From NCBI GenBank assembly GCA_963747005.1, contig CAVVDT010000009.1, positions 1 to 64,000 on the forward strand: a DNA stretch of 64,000 bases, written 5' to 3'. This stretch comes from CAVVDT01 sp963747005 (GTDB lineage Bacteria; Pseudomonadota; Alphaproteobacteria; Rhizobiales; Aestuariivirgaceae). Within the stretch, counting starts at the first letter, position 1. Every line of letters starts with the position of its first letter. The notes beneath the pieces were generated by a model. It was not told the origin of the DNA and ran no database searches. It worked only from the letters and a program-made list of their open reading frames with translations. Positions 26,176-35,188 of the stretch are shown here, piece by piece. A program made the position numbers and the translations under genes.

Positions 26176-26178
26176 TAG
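25099..26178 (+). CDS. IS630-family transposase
   Basis: This is a transposase of about 359 residues with an N-terminal helix-turn-helix (GTNEIMRRTGKSKTCVWRWQ) and the DDE set: LSLDEKSQIQALDR, VILDNYAAHKHPKV and WLNAVEGFFAKLSRR. The start MRTGISIKVTP at 25099 is the usual one; ATG at 25048 is inside the end repeat. The stop TAG at 26176-26178 uses the target-site TA plus the next flanking base. The frame is intact, so the element may still move. Confidence 0.92.
   Translation: MRTGISIKVTPSHRRRLVALVSNRNAAQKHVWRAEIVLLSADGIGTNEIMRRTGKSKTCVWRWQERYAEEGFEGLLRDKTRPSRIAPLGAQVAERVVALALTDPPAETTHWTAAMMANQVGISVSSVQRIWRAHGLQPHRVRQFRLSSDPNFIAKLRDVVGLYIDPPAHAIVLSLDEKSQIQALDRTQPGLPMKKGRAGTMTHDYKRHGTTTLFAALNVLDGTVIGRNMQRHRHQEFIRFLNTIEAAVPVGKLVHVILDNYAAHKHPKVRAWLDRHERFVFHFVPTSCSWLNAVEGFFAKLSRRRLKRGVFRSIVDLQTAINHFVAETNHNPRPFTWTADPDKIIAAVKRGHQVLDSIH
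26156..26178 (+). repeat. Right terminal inverted repeat of the IS630-family element, with target TA
   Basis: This end pairs with 25027-25049 as an imperfect inverted repeat. The element ends CCAC at 26175 and the target TA follows. Confidence 0.8.
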
Positions 26179-26257
26179 GTTCTGTGTTCAGTTAGGGGAT
26201 ATCCAAATCGGCAATTGAGTGATTCATGGGCGGTTGGCCTTAAGGAGGGGCCGACCG

Positions 26258-26599
26258 ATGCGGCGTTATGCATTACGCGATGACCAATGGGATCGGATCA
26301 AGGATTTTCTGCCTGGTCGCGAAGGCCACGTTGGCGGCACGGCGGGGGATAATCGGCTGTTCGTGGAAGCGGTCTTGTACCGCTATCGTGCCGGCATTCC
26401 CTGGCGCGACCTTCCAGAGCGCTTCGGCGATTGGAAGATCGTCCACCAGCGCTTCAGCCGGTGGGCGAGGGGCGGGGTTTTCGAACGCATTTTCAAGCTG
26501 TTGGCGAGCGATCACGACAACGAATATGCCAGCCTGCCCCGGGCGCCAGGGCTCGGCATTCAGATGAACGAGGCCACTTTGGTGTCGCTGGCGCCCTGA
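26258..26599 (+). pseudogene. IS5-family transposase N-terminal fragment
   Basis: The frame starts MRRYALRDDQWDRI and continues with GIPWRDLPERFGDWKIVHQRF, split here as GIPWRDLPERFGDW and VHQRFSRW, the first ORF of IS5-type elements. Similarity ends near DHDNEYA, where the family continues MIDSTIVRAHQ; here the next residues are unrelated, so the rest was deleted or replaced. Confidence 0.8.
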
Positions 26600-26673
26600 G
26601 GATTTCGGCGCCTCAAGCGGCCCCGTTCACGCGTCCGCTACCGCCGAGTTACACCATCGCCTGGGATACAACC

Positions 26674-27639
26674 TCAGCGATTGCTGCCCGCGGCCTCTTG
26701 TTGGGAACTCTCTTCGACGATCCAGTCGCAAAAAGCAGTTGTCGCTGTAGACGACGTAGGCGAGGAGGGCAAAACAATATAAAAAGCCTTCCGTTTCACC
26801 GGTGCGACTGTAATCGGTCGGATCAATACATCCTTGCGATAATACGGCGACAGCAGGGGTGGGCCGACCAGGGCGATACCCTGCCCTTCAAGCACGGCTT
26901 GTACCAGATGCGTATAGGAATTGACGGCCAGGCCGGTTCTGTTGCGTTGGTCCTCTATTCCATGCGCCTTGAACCACCAGTGCCAGGTGACCTCTTGGTC
27001 ATAGGGGCCCTCCAGGTGCAACAGCGTCTCCCTGAGCAGAGCCTCTGGGTTTTCCAGCTTCTGGCGTCCCTGAAAATAACTCTGGCTGCAGGTCGGGAAT
27101 ATCTCCTCCTGAAGCAGAAACGTGGCTCGGCAGTCGGGCCAACTGCCTCCACCGTAGCGGATGGCGATGTCCACGCCTTCTCGTTCCATGTCGATTGGTA
27201 CGTCGGAGACGAGAACGCGGATGTCGATATCGGGAAATCGCTTACGGAAGGAGCCGATACGCGGCATCAGCCAATACGAGGAGAAACCGACGGTTGTTGT
27301 CACCGTCACGCGGTTCGTTGGCTTGCGACTGCGCAGACTGGTCGTGTTCCTGGCAATGTCGGTAAGGGCCTTGGAGACAACGTCAAAATACTCCGTGCCT
27401 TCCGGGGTCAAGGACAGGCTCTTGTGCATTCGACGAAACAGGGCGACGCCGATGTGGGTCTCGAGCGCCTTGACTTGCCTGCTGACGGCAACCCGTGTGA
27501 CGTTGAGTTCGCCAGCCGCCAACGTGAAGCTCAAATGCCGCGCGGCGGCCTCGAAGGCGACAAGCGCATTCGGTGGCGGTAGCTGAAAGCGAAGACCGTG
27601 CATAGATAAAAGCTTACGCAAAGCGACATCTTTATACAA
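26674..27639 (-). CDS. LysR-family regulator (GcvA-like)
   Basis: This is a 321-residue regulator with the GcvA-type start LPPPNALVAFEAAARHLSF, a helix-turn-helix (ELNVTRVAVSRQVKALE) and a substrate domain (VDIAIRYGGG is typical of GcvA). It is divergent from the MttB-family gene with about 147 bases between, so it may control that gene in response to an amine. An internal start at the ATG of MHGLRFQLPPP is more usual for the family and would remove the first 12 residues. Confidence 0.85.
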   Translation of the reverse strand: MYKDVALRKLLSMHGLRFQLPPPNALVAFEAAARHLSFTLAAGELNVTRVAVSRQVKALETHIGVALFRRMHKSLSLTPEGTEYFDVVSKALTDIARNTTSLRSRKPTNRVTVTTTVGFSSYWLMPRIGSFRKRFPDIDIRVLVSDVPIDMEREGVDIAIRYGGGSWPDCRATFLLQEEIFPTCSQSYFQGRQKLENPEALLRETLLHLEGPYDQEVTWHWWFKAHGIEDQRNRTGLAVNSYTHLVQAVLEGQGIALVGPPLLSPYYRKDVLIRPITVAPVKRKAFYIVLPSSPTSSTATTAFCDWIVEESSQQEAAGSNR

Positions 27640-27786
27640 GTTGCCAACGCTCGCAGAGTCTCTTTAGAGTCGATCCCCGGCGGGCAGAAGGGGGATTGAA
27701 ATTTCACTTCGACGCTACGCATGCCAGCTGCGCACGGACGATCTGCGTAAGTTTTCCATAACCCTCGACATCGCAAGGGGTGCTGA

Positions 27787-29340
27787 ATGCCGGATCAGGT
27801 GATCGTCAATCCAAAGTCGACACGGCGGGGGCGCGAATCTCGCGTCGCCGCCCGGCGGTCCAGTCCATTTGATGGCGCAACGCGCGGTTCGCGTTGGCAA
27901 CGTAGGATCCCAGTTTATGACCTCATAGAGGACTCGGCAGTCGACCAGATCCACGATACTTCCATCAGTATCCTTGAAAAAATCGGTATCGATTTTCGCG
28001 ACGAAGAGGCAATCGAGATCTGGCGTGCCGCGGGCGCCACGATCGACGGATGGCGGGTTCACATTCCACGCGATCTGCTCATGGCACAGGTTGCCCTGGC
28101 TCCAGCTGAATTCACGCATCACGCGCGCAATCCCGCGCGCAGTATTCGCATCGGCGGGCGCCATATGGCTTTTGCGCCCATATATGGTTCGCCCTTCATA
28201 CGTGATTTTGACGGCACGCGCCGCTACGCCGTGCTCGCGGATTTCGAAAATCTGGTGAAGTTGGCCTACCTCAGTCCCGCTCTCAACATGTCGGGGGGAA
28301 CAGTTTGCGAGCCAACCGATGTACCGGCCAGCAAACGCCATCTTGATATGCTTTATGCCCACATTCGCTATTCGGACAAACCATTCATGGGGTCGGTCAC
28401 GTCAGGAGAGCGGGCGGCGGATTGCGTCGAGATCTGCAAGCTGCTGTTCGGAGAGGAGTTCCTGCAGGAAAACACTGTGATGGTGTCACTGATAAATTGC
28501 AATTCGCCCCTTGTCTGGGACGGGACGATGCTGGCGGCGCTGAAGGTGTACGCACGCAGCAATCAGGCCGTTCTCATTTCACCGTTCATCATGCAGGGCG
28601 CCAACGCCCCGATCACGACGGCCGGCGCCTTTGCCCAGCTCAACGCAGAAGCCCTGGCCGGCATTGCCTTTGCGCAACTCGTCCGGCCGGGCACGCCGGT
28701 CATCTACGGCGCGACACTTTCCACCGTGTCCATGGCCACCGGGGCGCCCACCTATGGCACCAGCGAGACCCAGATACTTACGTTTCTGACAGGCCAGCTT
28801 GCGCGTCGTTACGGCGTCCCCATGCGCACCGGCGGCATGCGCACCGGCTCGAAGGCAATTGACGCACAAGCAGCCTATGAGTTGGTTCAGACAATGTTGC
28901 CGGCCCTGCTGGCAGGCGGCAACTTTTTCCTCCACTCGGCCGGTTGGCTGGAGAGCGGATTGTCAGCGTGCTATGCGAAGTTCATTCTCGACTGCGATCA
29001 GCTGACCGTCCTCCAACGCCTTGCGGCTGGACTCGACCTTTCAGAGGACACGTTTGCGGTCGAGGCGATCGAGGGCGCCGGAGCCGGTGGACATTTCCTG
29101 GGCAGTCCCCATACCCTGCGATACTACGATACGGCGTTTTTCATTCCCGAAAGCGCCAGCAGCGAAACCTTCGAACAGTGGCTCGAGACGGGTGCCGTGG
29201 AGGCGCCTGAACGGGCGCGCACCATTGCCCGGCGCTTGCTCAAGGAGTACGTACCTCCTGATCTTGATCCTGCTATTGATGAAGAAATCAATGGATTCAT
29301 TGCATGCCGTAAGGCAGAACTTCCCGACCTCCTGTCTTGA
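27787..29340 (+). CDS. MttB-family (trimethylamine/betaine) methyltransferase, non-pyrrolysine type
   Basis: This 517-residue corrinoid-dependent methyltransferase-family protein has [17 protein letters not shown] near residue 62, a barrel core with [13 protein letters not shown], and [25 protein letters not shown]. The frame is full length with no internal TAG, so it is of the group lacking pyrrolysine, whose studied members act on glycine betaine, proline betaine or carnitine. No corrinoid protein gene is adjacent. A broken demethylase and a broken betaine ABC system lie downstream, which fits quaternary-amine use. Confidence 0.85.
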   Translation: MPDQVIVNPKSTRRGRESRVAARRSSPFDGATRGSRWQRRIPVYDLIEDSAVDQIHDTSISILEKIGIDFRDEEAIEIWRAAGATIDGWRVHIPRDLLMAQVALAPAEFTHHARNPARSIRIGGRHMAFAPIYGSPFIRDFDGTRRYAVLADFENLVKLAYLSPALNMSGGTVCEPTDVPASKRHLDMLYAHIRYSDKPFMGSVTSGERAADCVEICKLLFGEEFLQENTVMVSLINCNSPLVWDGTMLAALKVYARSNQAVLISPFIMQGANAPITTAGAFAQLNAEALAGIAFAQLVRPGTPVIYGATLSTVSMATGAPTYGTSETQILTFLTGQLARRYGVPMRTGGMRTGSKAIDAQAAYELVQTMLPALLAGGNFFLHSAGWLESGLSACYAKFILDCDQLTVLQRLAAGLDLSEDTFAVEAIEGAGAGGHFLGSPHTLRYYDTAFFIPESASSETFEQWLETGAVEAPERARTIARRLLKEYVPPDLDPAIDEEINGFIACRKAELPDLLS

Positions 29341-29459
29341 ATCAGGTCGCTAACGGCAACGAATTCGCCGTAATGCGGCCTCGCCGGTCATGTGAGGGAC
29401 GTTCATATTCTTATAAATTCAAACAAGCGCCTGAGAAGCAACAGGGGCTATGTAGGGTC

Positions 29460-29948
29460 ATAGTGCCGATAATCTATGCTCTGGCGCCCGTCGTGCGGTT
29501 GACGAATCTTGGCATACGCCAAGTGAGGCCGGACTTGGAGGAGGCTGCGGTTGCTTTCGGCGGCAGTGCCCGGCAGACGCTGTGGAAGGTCCAGCTACCC
29601 CTGGCGGTACCGACGATCATGGCCGGCGTCAACCAAACGATAATGATGGCTTTGGCCGTGAGCGTCGTGGCCTCGATGATCTCGGTCACGGGCCTGGGAC
29701 AACTGTTGCTTCGCGGCATCGGTCGACTCGACATGGCCGTCGCAACAGTCGGCGGTGTTGGCATCGTGCTCGTTGCGATCACGATTGATCGCATCTCCCA
29801 GTGATTGGGGCAATCCCGTCGCCAGCGTGGATGCAAGCATTGGTACGAAACTGGACCGGTTGGCGTAGTTCGGGTATTGGCGTTACGGCTGTTCGGGCGC
29901 AAATCGCCACCGTCGGAACAGGAGGGCGAAAGCCATCGCGGCAATTAG
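29460..29948 (+). pseudogene. ProW/OpuAB-type permease C-terminal remnant with in-frame TGA
   Basis: The frame contains [33 protein letters not shown] and [17 protein letters not shown], nearly the same as the intact permease at 46211-47149. TGA at 29802-29804 follows, but the frame continues with SRRQRG and HWYETGPVG, the usual end of ProW, up to TAG at 29946-29948. The N-terminal half is missing. The gene is therefore truncated and carries one nonsense change. Confidence 0.8.
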
Positions 29949-30081
29949 CCGGGCATGGCGTTCGGGATAATTTACGTAAGCCAGAATATGCGCAAGGCGT
30001 CACGATTACTGAAGTTTACGGGCAGCATCGGGGCCCGCAAAGTGAGTTTCGATTATGTCGGCTTAGGGTGGAGATACCAAT

Positions 30082-30276
30082 ATGTTCAATCGCCTGTTCG
30101 GACCGGTCCTCGGTGCTGCGCTGCTCGGCGTTTCGTCACTGGCAGCAAACGTTTCTGCGGCTGAAACTCTCCCGGGAAGTGGTAAGTCGATACAGCCAAT
30201 CTCGACCGGTCATACGGATCAGAGCTTGCAGAACGAAGTTGTTCAGATCGGGCTGGAACGCCTCTGGACCGAATGA
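30082..30276 (+). pseudogene. ProX-type binding protein N-terminal remnant
   Basis: A 64-codon frame has a signal peptide (MFNRLFGPVLGAALLGV ... VSAAE) and then SGKSIQPISTGHTDQS and NEVVQIGLERL, the start of a glycine-betaine-type binding protein of about 330 residues. It ends after LWTE with no binding pocket. Together with the preceding permease remnant it is the relic of a second proWX-type operon. Confidence 0.7.
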
Positions 30277-30483
30277 GGCAGGAGCCTTGCGTCGAGCGGC
30301 ACTTATGAAAGCCGCAATGGCGCCGATGATATCGCTCGGTGCCGGCCTTGAATTGCCGTTTCAATCGTAGGCGATTTTGCGCGGCCGAGATCAAGCGAAT
30401 TGCCCACACGACGGCATCGATGTGGGCGCTGACCTTGCGATGTGAAGTGGCGGGCTATCGAACGTAACCGGCAAGAGGGATGC

Positions 30484-32553
30484 ATGGACAATCCAACCAG
30501 CGGCGGACGATCGCAAACACCTGCCAGCGCGAAGGATCCACTCCTGCAGCCGTTCAGGATCAAGCAGCTGGCGCTGAGGAATCGGATCATGAGCACCAGC
30601 CATGCATGCGGGCTGGAAGAAGGAGGAATGCCCACGGAAGCCTACCAGACGCTATCACGAGGAAAAGGCCAAGGGGGGCATCGCCCTTACCATGTTCGGC
30701 GGCTCGTCGAACGTCGATCGCGACTTCGCCAACATTTTCCGTCAACTCAACGTCGCGACCGACGAGATCATTCCCCACTTCCAGCAGTTTCAGCGAACGA
30801 ATGCACGCCCGGGGCGCCGCGCTGATGTGCCAGATCACCCATCTCGGGCGGCGCGGGGATCCGCATGCAGGTGACTGGCTTGCGACCATCGGCCCCTCGC
30901 CCGTGCGCGAAACCCTGCACCGCAGCTTTCCAAAGGAGATGGACGAGCACGACATCGACCGCGTGGTGAAGGCCTATGCGTGCGGCGGCTTGCCGTTGCA
31001 AACAGGGCGGTCTCGACGGCATCGAGACTCTGGCGGCCGCGCATCTCATCGGTCAGTTTCTGTCACCGTTGACCAACCGGCGCACCGATCGTTTCGGCGG
31101 TTCGCTCGAAAACCGTTGCCGCTTCGGCATCATGGTCCACGAGGAGATGCGCCGCCGGGTCGGCGATGAATTCCTCCTCGGCATGCGCTTCGTGGTCGAC
31201 GAGGGGCCGGATGGCCTCACGGCTGAAGACTGCATCGAGGCCGCGCTCATTTTGATGAAGAGCGGCGGGATCGACTTCTTCAACGCCATTTACGGCAGGA
31301 TGGACACCGAGCGGGCACTGGCCCGGGACAACATGCCCGGCATGGACTCACCCATCGCGCCGTGGATCGCCAAGGTAGGTCCCTTCAGGCGCGCCGTTGG
31401 CATCCCTGTCTTTCATGCCGCGCGCATCACCGATCTGGCGTCGGCGCGCTATGCGATCAGCGAGGGCCTGATCGACATGGCGGGGATGACGCGCGCCCAT
31501 ATCGCCGATCCGCATATCGTGCACAAGCTGAAGGAGGGCCGGGAAGTCGAGATCAGACCTTGTGTCGGCGCCACCCATTGCATGTCCTCTGCCCGACCCG
31601 CCTGCCTGCACAACGCCGCTACTGGACGCGAAATGCATTTGCCGCACCGGGCAGAGCCTTCGTCACGGGCGCCTCGCAAGGTGGTGGTGATCGGCGGCGG
31701 GCCGGCAGGACTGGAGGCGGCTCGCGTGTGTGCCGAGCGCGGCCATGACGTCGTGCTCTACGAGGCCGCGGCTGAGCTTGGCGGACAGGTGTTGATCGCT
31801 GCCTGCGGCTCGTGGCGCAAGGACCTCAAGGGCATCGTCGACTGGCGGGTCACCGAACTGGAGCGGTTCAAGGTACGATGCCGCCTCAATCACTATGCCG
31901 AGCCGCAAGATGTCTTGGCGGAGAGGCCTGACGTGGTGATCGTGGCAACCGGCGGCCTACCCGACCTCGACTGGATCGAGGGGGCCAAATTTTGTACCAG
32001 TGCCTGGGATGCTCTCTCCGGTGCGGCCCCCCTGCGTGATGAGGTGTTTGTTTATGACGGGACCGGGCGCCATCCAGCGGCGCTGTGTGTCGAAAAGGCG
32101 GCCGCGGAGGGCAGGTTGGTCACGTTTGCATCCATCGACGGCCAGCTAGCGCCTGAACTCACTTACGCGGAGCGTGTTGCCTGGAAGTCACGGTTTTACG
32201 AACTCGGCATCACGGGCCTTTACGATCAGCGCCTAATGCGGGTCGAACCGGAAGGCAATGGACTGGCGATCACCCTCGTCAACGAGGTCACCCTGACCAA
32301 GCAGACGCTGAGCGCTGCCCAGGTCATCGTCGAGCACGGGACTGTGCCGGCCGATGAAGTCTATCAGGTGCTCCGGTCACACGCGTCCAACGACGGGGTG
32401 AGTGACATCGATGCGCTGGTCACCGGCCGGCCGCAGCCGCTGACGCTCAATCCGCGCGGTACGTTCGAGCTGCACCGTATCGGCGATGCCGTTGCCAGCC
32501 GCAATATCCACGCCGCCGTCCTCGACGCGTTGCGGCTGTGTGCAGTGCTCTGA
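30484..32553 (+). pseudogene. OYE-type NADH:flavin oxidoreductase/demethylase with three frameshifts
   Basis: The gene would give about 690 residues, like N-methylproline demethylase, DgcA and trimethylamine dehydrogenase: an FMN barrel (PFRIKQLALRNRIMSTSH at the start), a 4Fe-4S motif, then an FAD/NAD domain (VVVIGGGPAGLEAARVCAERG). The frame shifts near 30650 (after TEAYQ), near 30790 (before ERMHARGAALM) and near 30980 (before CKQGGLDGIE). After 30985 the frame is open to the end. It probably belonged with the MttB-family gene to strip methyl groups from betaines. Confidence 0.85.
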
Positions 32554-32662
32554 AGGACGTTTCATTGACGACTCTGTCATGTTGACGAACAGCAGGCAGA
32601 TGCACGAACTTCCGCTGAGGTTGGTCATCTTGTTACGCCGAACGCTAGGTTCCAAGTCCTGG

Positions 32663-33441
32663 CTAGCCTGCATTTCTCACGCGCTCCAGATCGAAGGTAG
32701 CTGAGGCTGTCGCAGAGTGAGGGGTTGGGCCTGGACGTGCTCGGTTGAGAGTCATTTTCTCGCCGGGCTTGAGGGGCCACGTGATCTTGGCCGCGGTCCA
32801 CGTCTCGTAGCCCTCGCGTGCCACATACTGGTCTTCGGGAGGCCTCAGAACCAACAGGCTTTTCTCGACCGTCACATAGGCCATTCAGACATCGCCGATG
32901 AACTCGCGGTCGCCGGTCAGGGAAGCGATCTTTATGTCTGGAAAGGTCTGGCGCACGCGGTCAAGAAGGAAGGTCCGCGTCTTGGTGTCCGAGTTGCCCG
33001 CCGAGGCCAGCAGCGTCCAGATCAGGGGAACCCCGACGCCGTGCCATTCGACCGAGATCATCAGAATGTTGATCCTCGCCTTCGCGGGGACTGCCTTGCC
33101 GAAGTCCCAGTTGGCGCGGTCTATCGCCAGCACACACGGCTTGCCATCGAGCCCCGGCAGATCCGCGCCGAACAGGCGCCGTCCAGCCGCACGAACTAGA
33201 AGAACCGGTAGAAGCGCCGCAGCACCGAAGTGATCGCCGCCGCGCTGTCCACATACGCAGCCAGCCGCCACAGGCAGATAGTGCCCTGTTGCATGATCGA
33301 GAATGTGAGCCACGCCAGTGTCTCCCGCCTTGGCGCCGCAATTCGATGTGCTTGGATACCGCCTCGGATAAGGCGTTCGAGAATATCGATTGCATGAGCG
33401 CGATCCTTTCCTGCCAGGTAAGAATCACAATCATGAATCAA
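32663..33441 (-). pseudogene. IS4-family transposase, decayed
   Basis: The parts read MIHDCDSYLAGKDRAHAI (start at 33441), then after a frameshift near 33200 CVLAIDRANWDFGK, INILMISVEWHGVGVPLIW and ASLTGDREFIGDV, then an in-frame TGA at 32885-32887 where relatives have Trp (WMAY), then MAYVTVEK and QYVAREGYETW. The last 25 codons diverge, so the C-terminus is lost. It carries the first Asp (AIDR) and the second (TGDREF) but not the Glu. Confidence 0.8.
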
Positions 33442-33608
33442 CTCAACGCCTTATCCAACCGCTTCGAGTACCGTAGAGGGTTGCATAAATATTCCTTCCT
33501 TTTTCCTACTCATAATGATACGTCATTTCACGTTGTGGCCTCGAATTGAGAACACTGTCCGGCCGGTGATGCGGTCGACTTCGGCCCGACATGAACTTGG
33601 GGAAGGTG

Positions 33609-34778
33609 ATGAGTTCGGCGGCTCGTTTGGCGATAGCTGGCGTCGCGCGCACCGAGGCTCCCCGCATTCCAGGCCGAACCTCGCTTCAACTCCATGCCGA
33701 GCTCAGCCGCAAGGCACTCGTCGACGCGGGGCTGCGCAAGCTCGACATCGATGGGGTTCTTACTGCTGGCTGCGATGAGCCAACCTATTGCGAAGACGTC
33801 GCACACAGCGCCGTATTTTGCGAATATATGGGGCTTCGGCCGAAGTTCACCTACACCGTGGACCTTGGTAATTGCGTGTTCACCAAGATGTTGGAAATTG
33901 CCGCCCAGGCAATCGCCTCGGGCGCCTGCTCAACCGTCCTGCTCGCCTGCGCCGAGCCCACCGTGTCGCGTGCCTCACGCGGCAAGGCAGTCGAGAAAAT
34001 GACCGCTTTCGGCCATTCTGAATTCGAGCTCCCTTTTGGCGTCTCGATTCCCACTTTCTATGCGCTAATTGCGCGTCGCCACATGTACGAATACGGCACT
34101 ACGAGCGAGCACCTAGCCGGGGTCGCCGTAACGATGCGGCGCCATGCCGCCCTCAATCCGTGGGCGCGATTTCGCGAGCCAATTACGATCGACGACGTCC
34201 TGGCCTCGCCAATGATCGCGGACCCGCTCCACCGTTTCGATTGCTCAATCACGACCGACGGCGGCGGCGCGCTGGTTGTCACCTCGCTCGATCGGGCACG
34301 TGACCTACGTTGGCCACCGATCGTGCTTCTCGGCTCAGGTCAGGGTTTCACCCATGAGCATCTGGTCTCGGCGCCAAGCTACACCAGCTTCGGGGCCGCG
34401 GCGTCGGGTGATCGGGCATTCGCTCAAGCGGGTGTGCGCCGCCAAGATATAGATGTCGCCCTTCTGTATGACAACTTCACCATCGCTGTGATCAGCCAGC
34501 TTGAGGATCTCGGTTTCTGCGGCCGCGGCGAAGGGGGTCCGCTCGTCTCCTCCGGTGCCATCGCTCTCGGCGGGGCGCTTCCGGTTAATCCACACGGTGG
34601 GCTGCTTTCGGAGGCGCATCCTGGTCGCCCCGGCGGGATCCTGCACCTAATCGAGGCCGTGCAGCAGCTCCGCGGCACGTGCGGCGAGCGGCAAGTGCCG
34701 TCAGCTCGCCTGGCCCTGGTGCACGGCTTGGGCGGGATCCTGTCGAACCACGCTACGATAATACTCGGGAGAGATTGA
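33609..34778 (+). CDS. Thiolase-like protein (SCP-x/lipid-transfer type), copy 1
   Basis: This is a protein of about 389 residues of the thiolase fold: TSLQLHAELSRKALVDAGL, DEPTYCEDVAHSAVFCEYM, YDNFTIAVISQLEDLGFC and NPHGGLLSEAHPGRPGG. The usual nucleophile motif (CASG) is replaced by DLGNCVF, so the Cys is shifted or absent in function; the C-terminal His of AHPGRPG remains. It overlaps a DUF35 protein gene, and such pairs include thiolases and the steroid retro-aldolase Ltp2-ChsH2. The start is at 33609; ATG at 33591 is also possible. Confidence 0.85.
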   Translation: MSSAARLAIAGVARTEAPRIPGRTSLQLHAELSRKALVDAGLRKLDIDGVLTAGCDEPTYCEDVAHSAVFCEYMGLRPKFTYTVDLGNCVFTKMLEIAAQAIASGACSTVLLACAEPTVSRASRGKAVEKMTAFGHSEFELPFGVSIPTFYALIARRHMYEYGTTSEHLAGVAVTMRRHAALNPWARFREPITIDDVLASPMIADPLHRFDCSITTDGGGALVVTSLDRARDLRWPPIVLLGSGQGFTHEHLVSAPSYTSFGAAASGDRAFAQAGVRRQDIDVALLYDNFTIAVISQLEDLGFCGRGEGGPLVSSGAIALGGALPVNPHGGLLSEAHPGRPGGILHLIEAVQQLRGTCGERQVPSARLALVHGLGGILSNHATIILGRD

Positions 34779-35188
34779 TGAGCGGGCGCCCGGTTCCCGA
34801 ACCGACGGGCGATAGCGAGCCGTTTTGGCGGGCCTGTCGGGCAGGTCGGCTGATCGTCCAACGCTGTGCCAATTGCCAAAGATTGCAGTACTACCCGCGC
34901 AATATGTGCACCGAGTGCCTGTCGGAGCGGCTGGACTGGGAGACGATGAGTGGCCGCGGGACCGTCTACACGCACAGCATTGTGCATCGGGCGTTGAACC
35001 CGGCCTTTGAAGCTGATCTGCCCTATGTGGTGGCTGTCGTCGAGCTTGATGAAGGGGTGAGGCTTATCAGCCGCATCGTCGATTGCACGCCCGCCAAGGT
35101 GGTGATCGGCATGACGGTCGAGGTAACCTTCGTGCCCGCATCGGATGCCATCACTCTGCCCCTTTTCCGACCTGCGAGGGCCGGATGA
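34778..35188 (+). CDS. DUF35 OB-fold/zinc-ribbon protein, partner of thiolase copy 1
   Basis: This 136-residue protein has an N-terminal rubredoxin-like zinc ribbon (CANCQRLQYYPRNMCTEC) and a C-terminal OB fold (GRGTVYTHSIVHR, LPYVVAVVELDEGVRLISR). DUF35 proteins form complexes with thiolase-like enzymes and bind acyl-CoA. It overlaps the stop of thiolase copy 1 and the start of the synthetase gene. Confidence 0.88.
   Translation: MSGRPVPEPTGDSEPFWRACRAGRLIVQRCANCQRLQYYPRNMCTECLSERLDWETMSGRGTVYTHSIVHRALNPAFEADLPYVVAVVELDEGVRLISRIVDCTPAKVVIGMTVEVTFVPASDAITLPLFRPARAG

Noticed and set aside
27787..29340. Pyrrolysine readthrough in the MttB-family gene
   Set aside because: The frame has no internal TAG and the start and stop fit the full length of non-pyrrolysine homologues.
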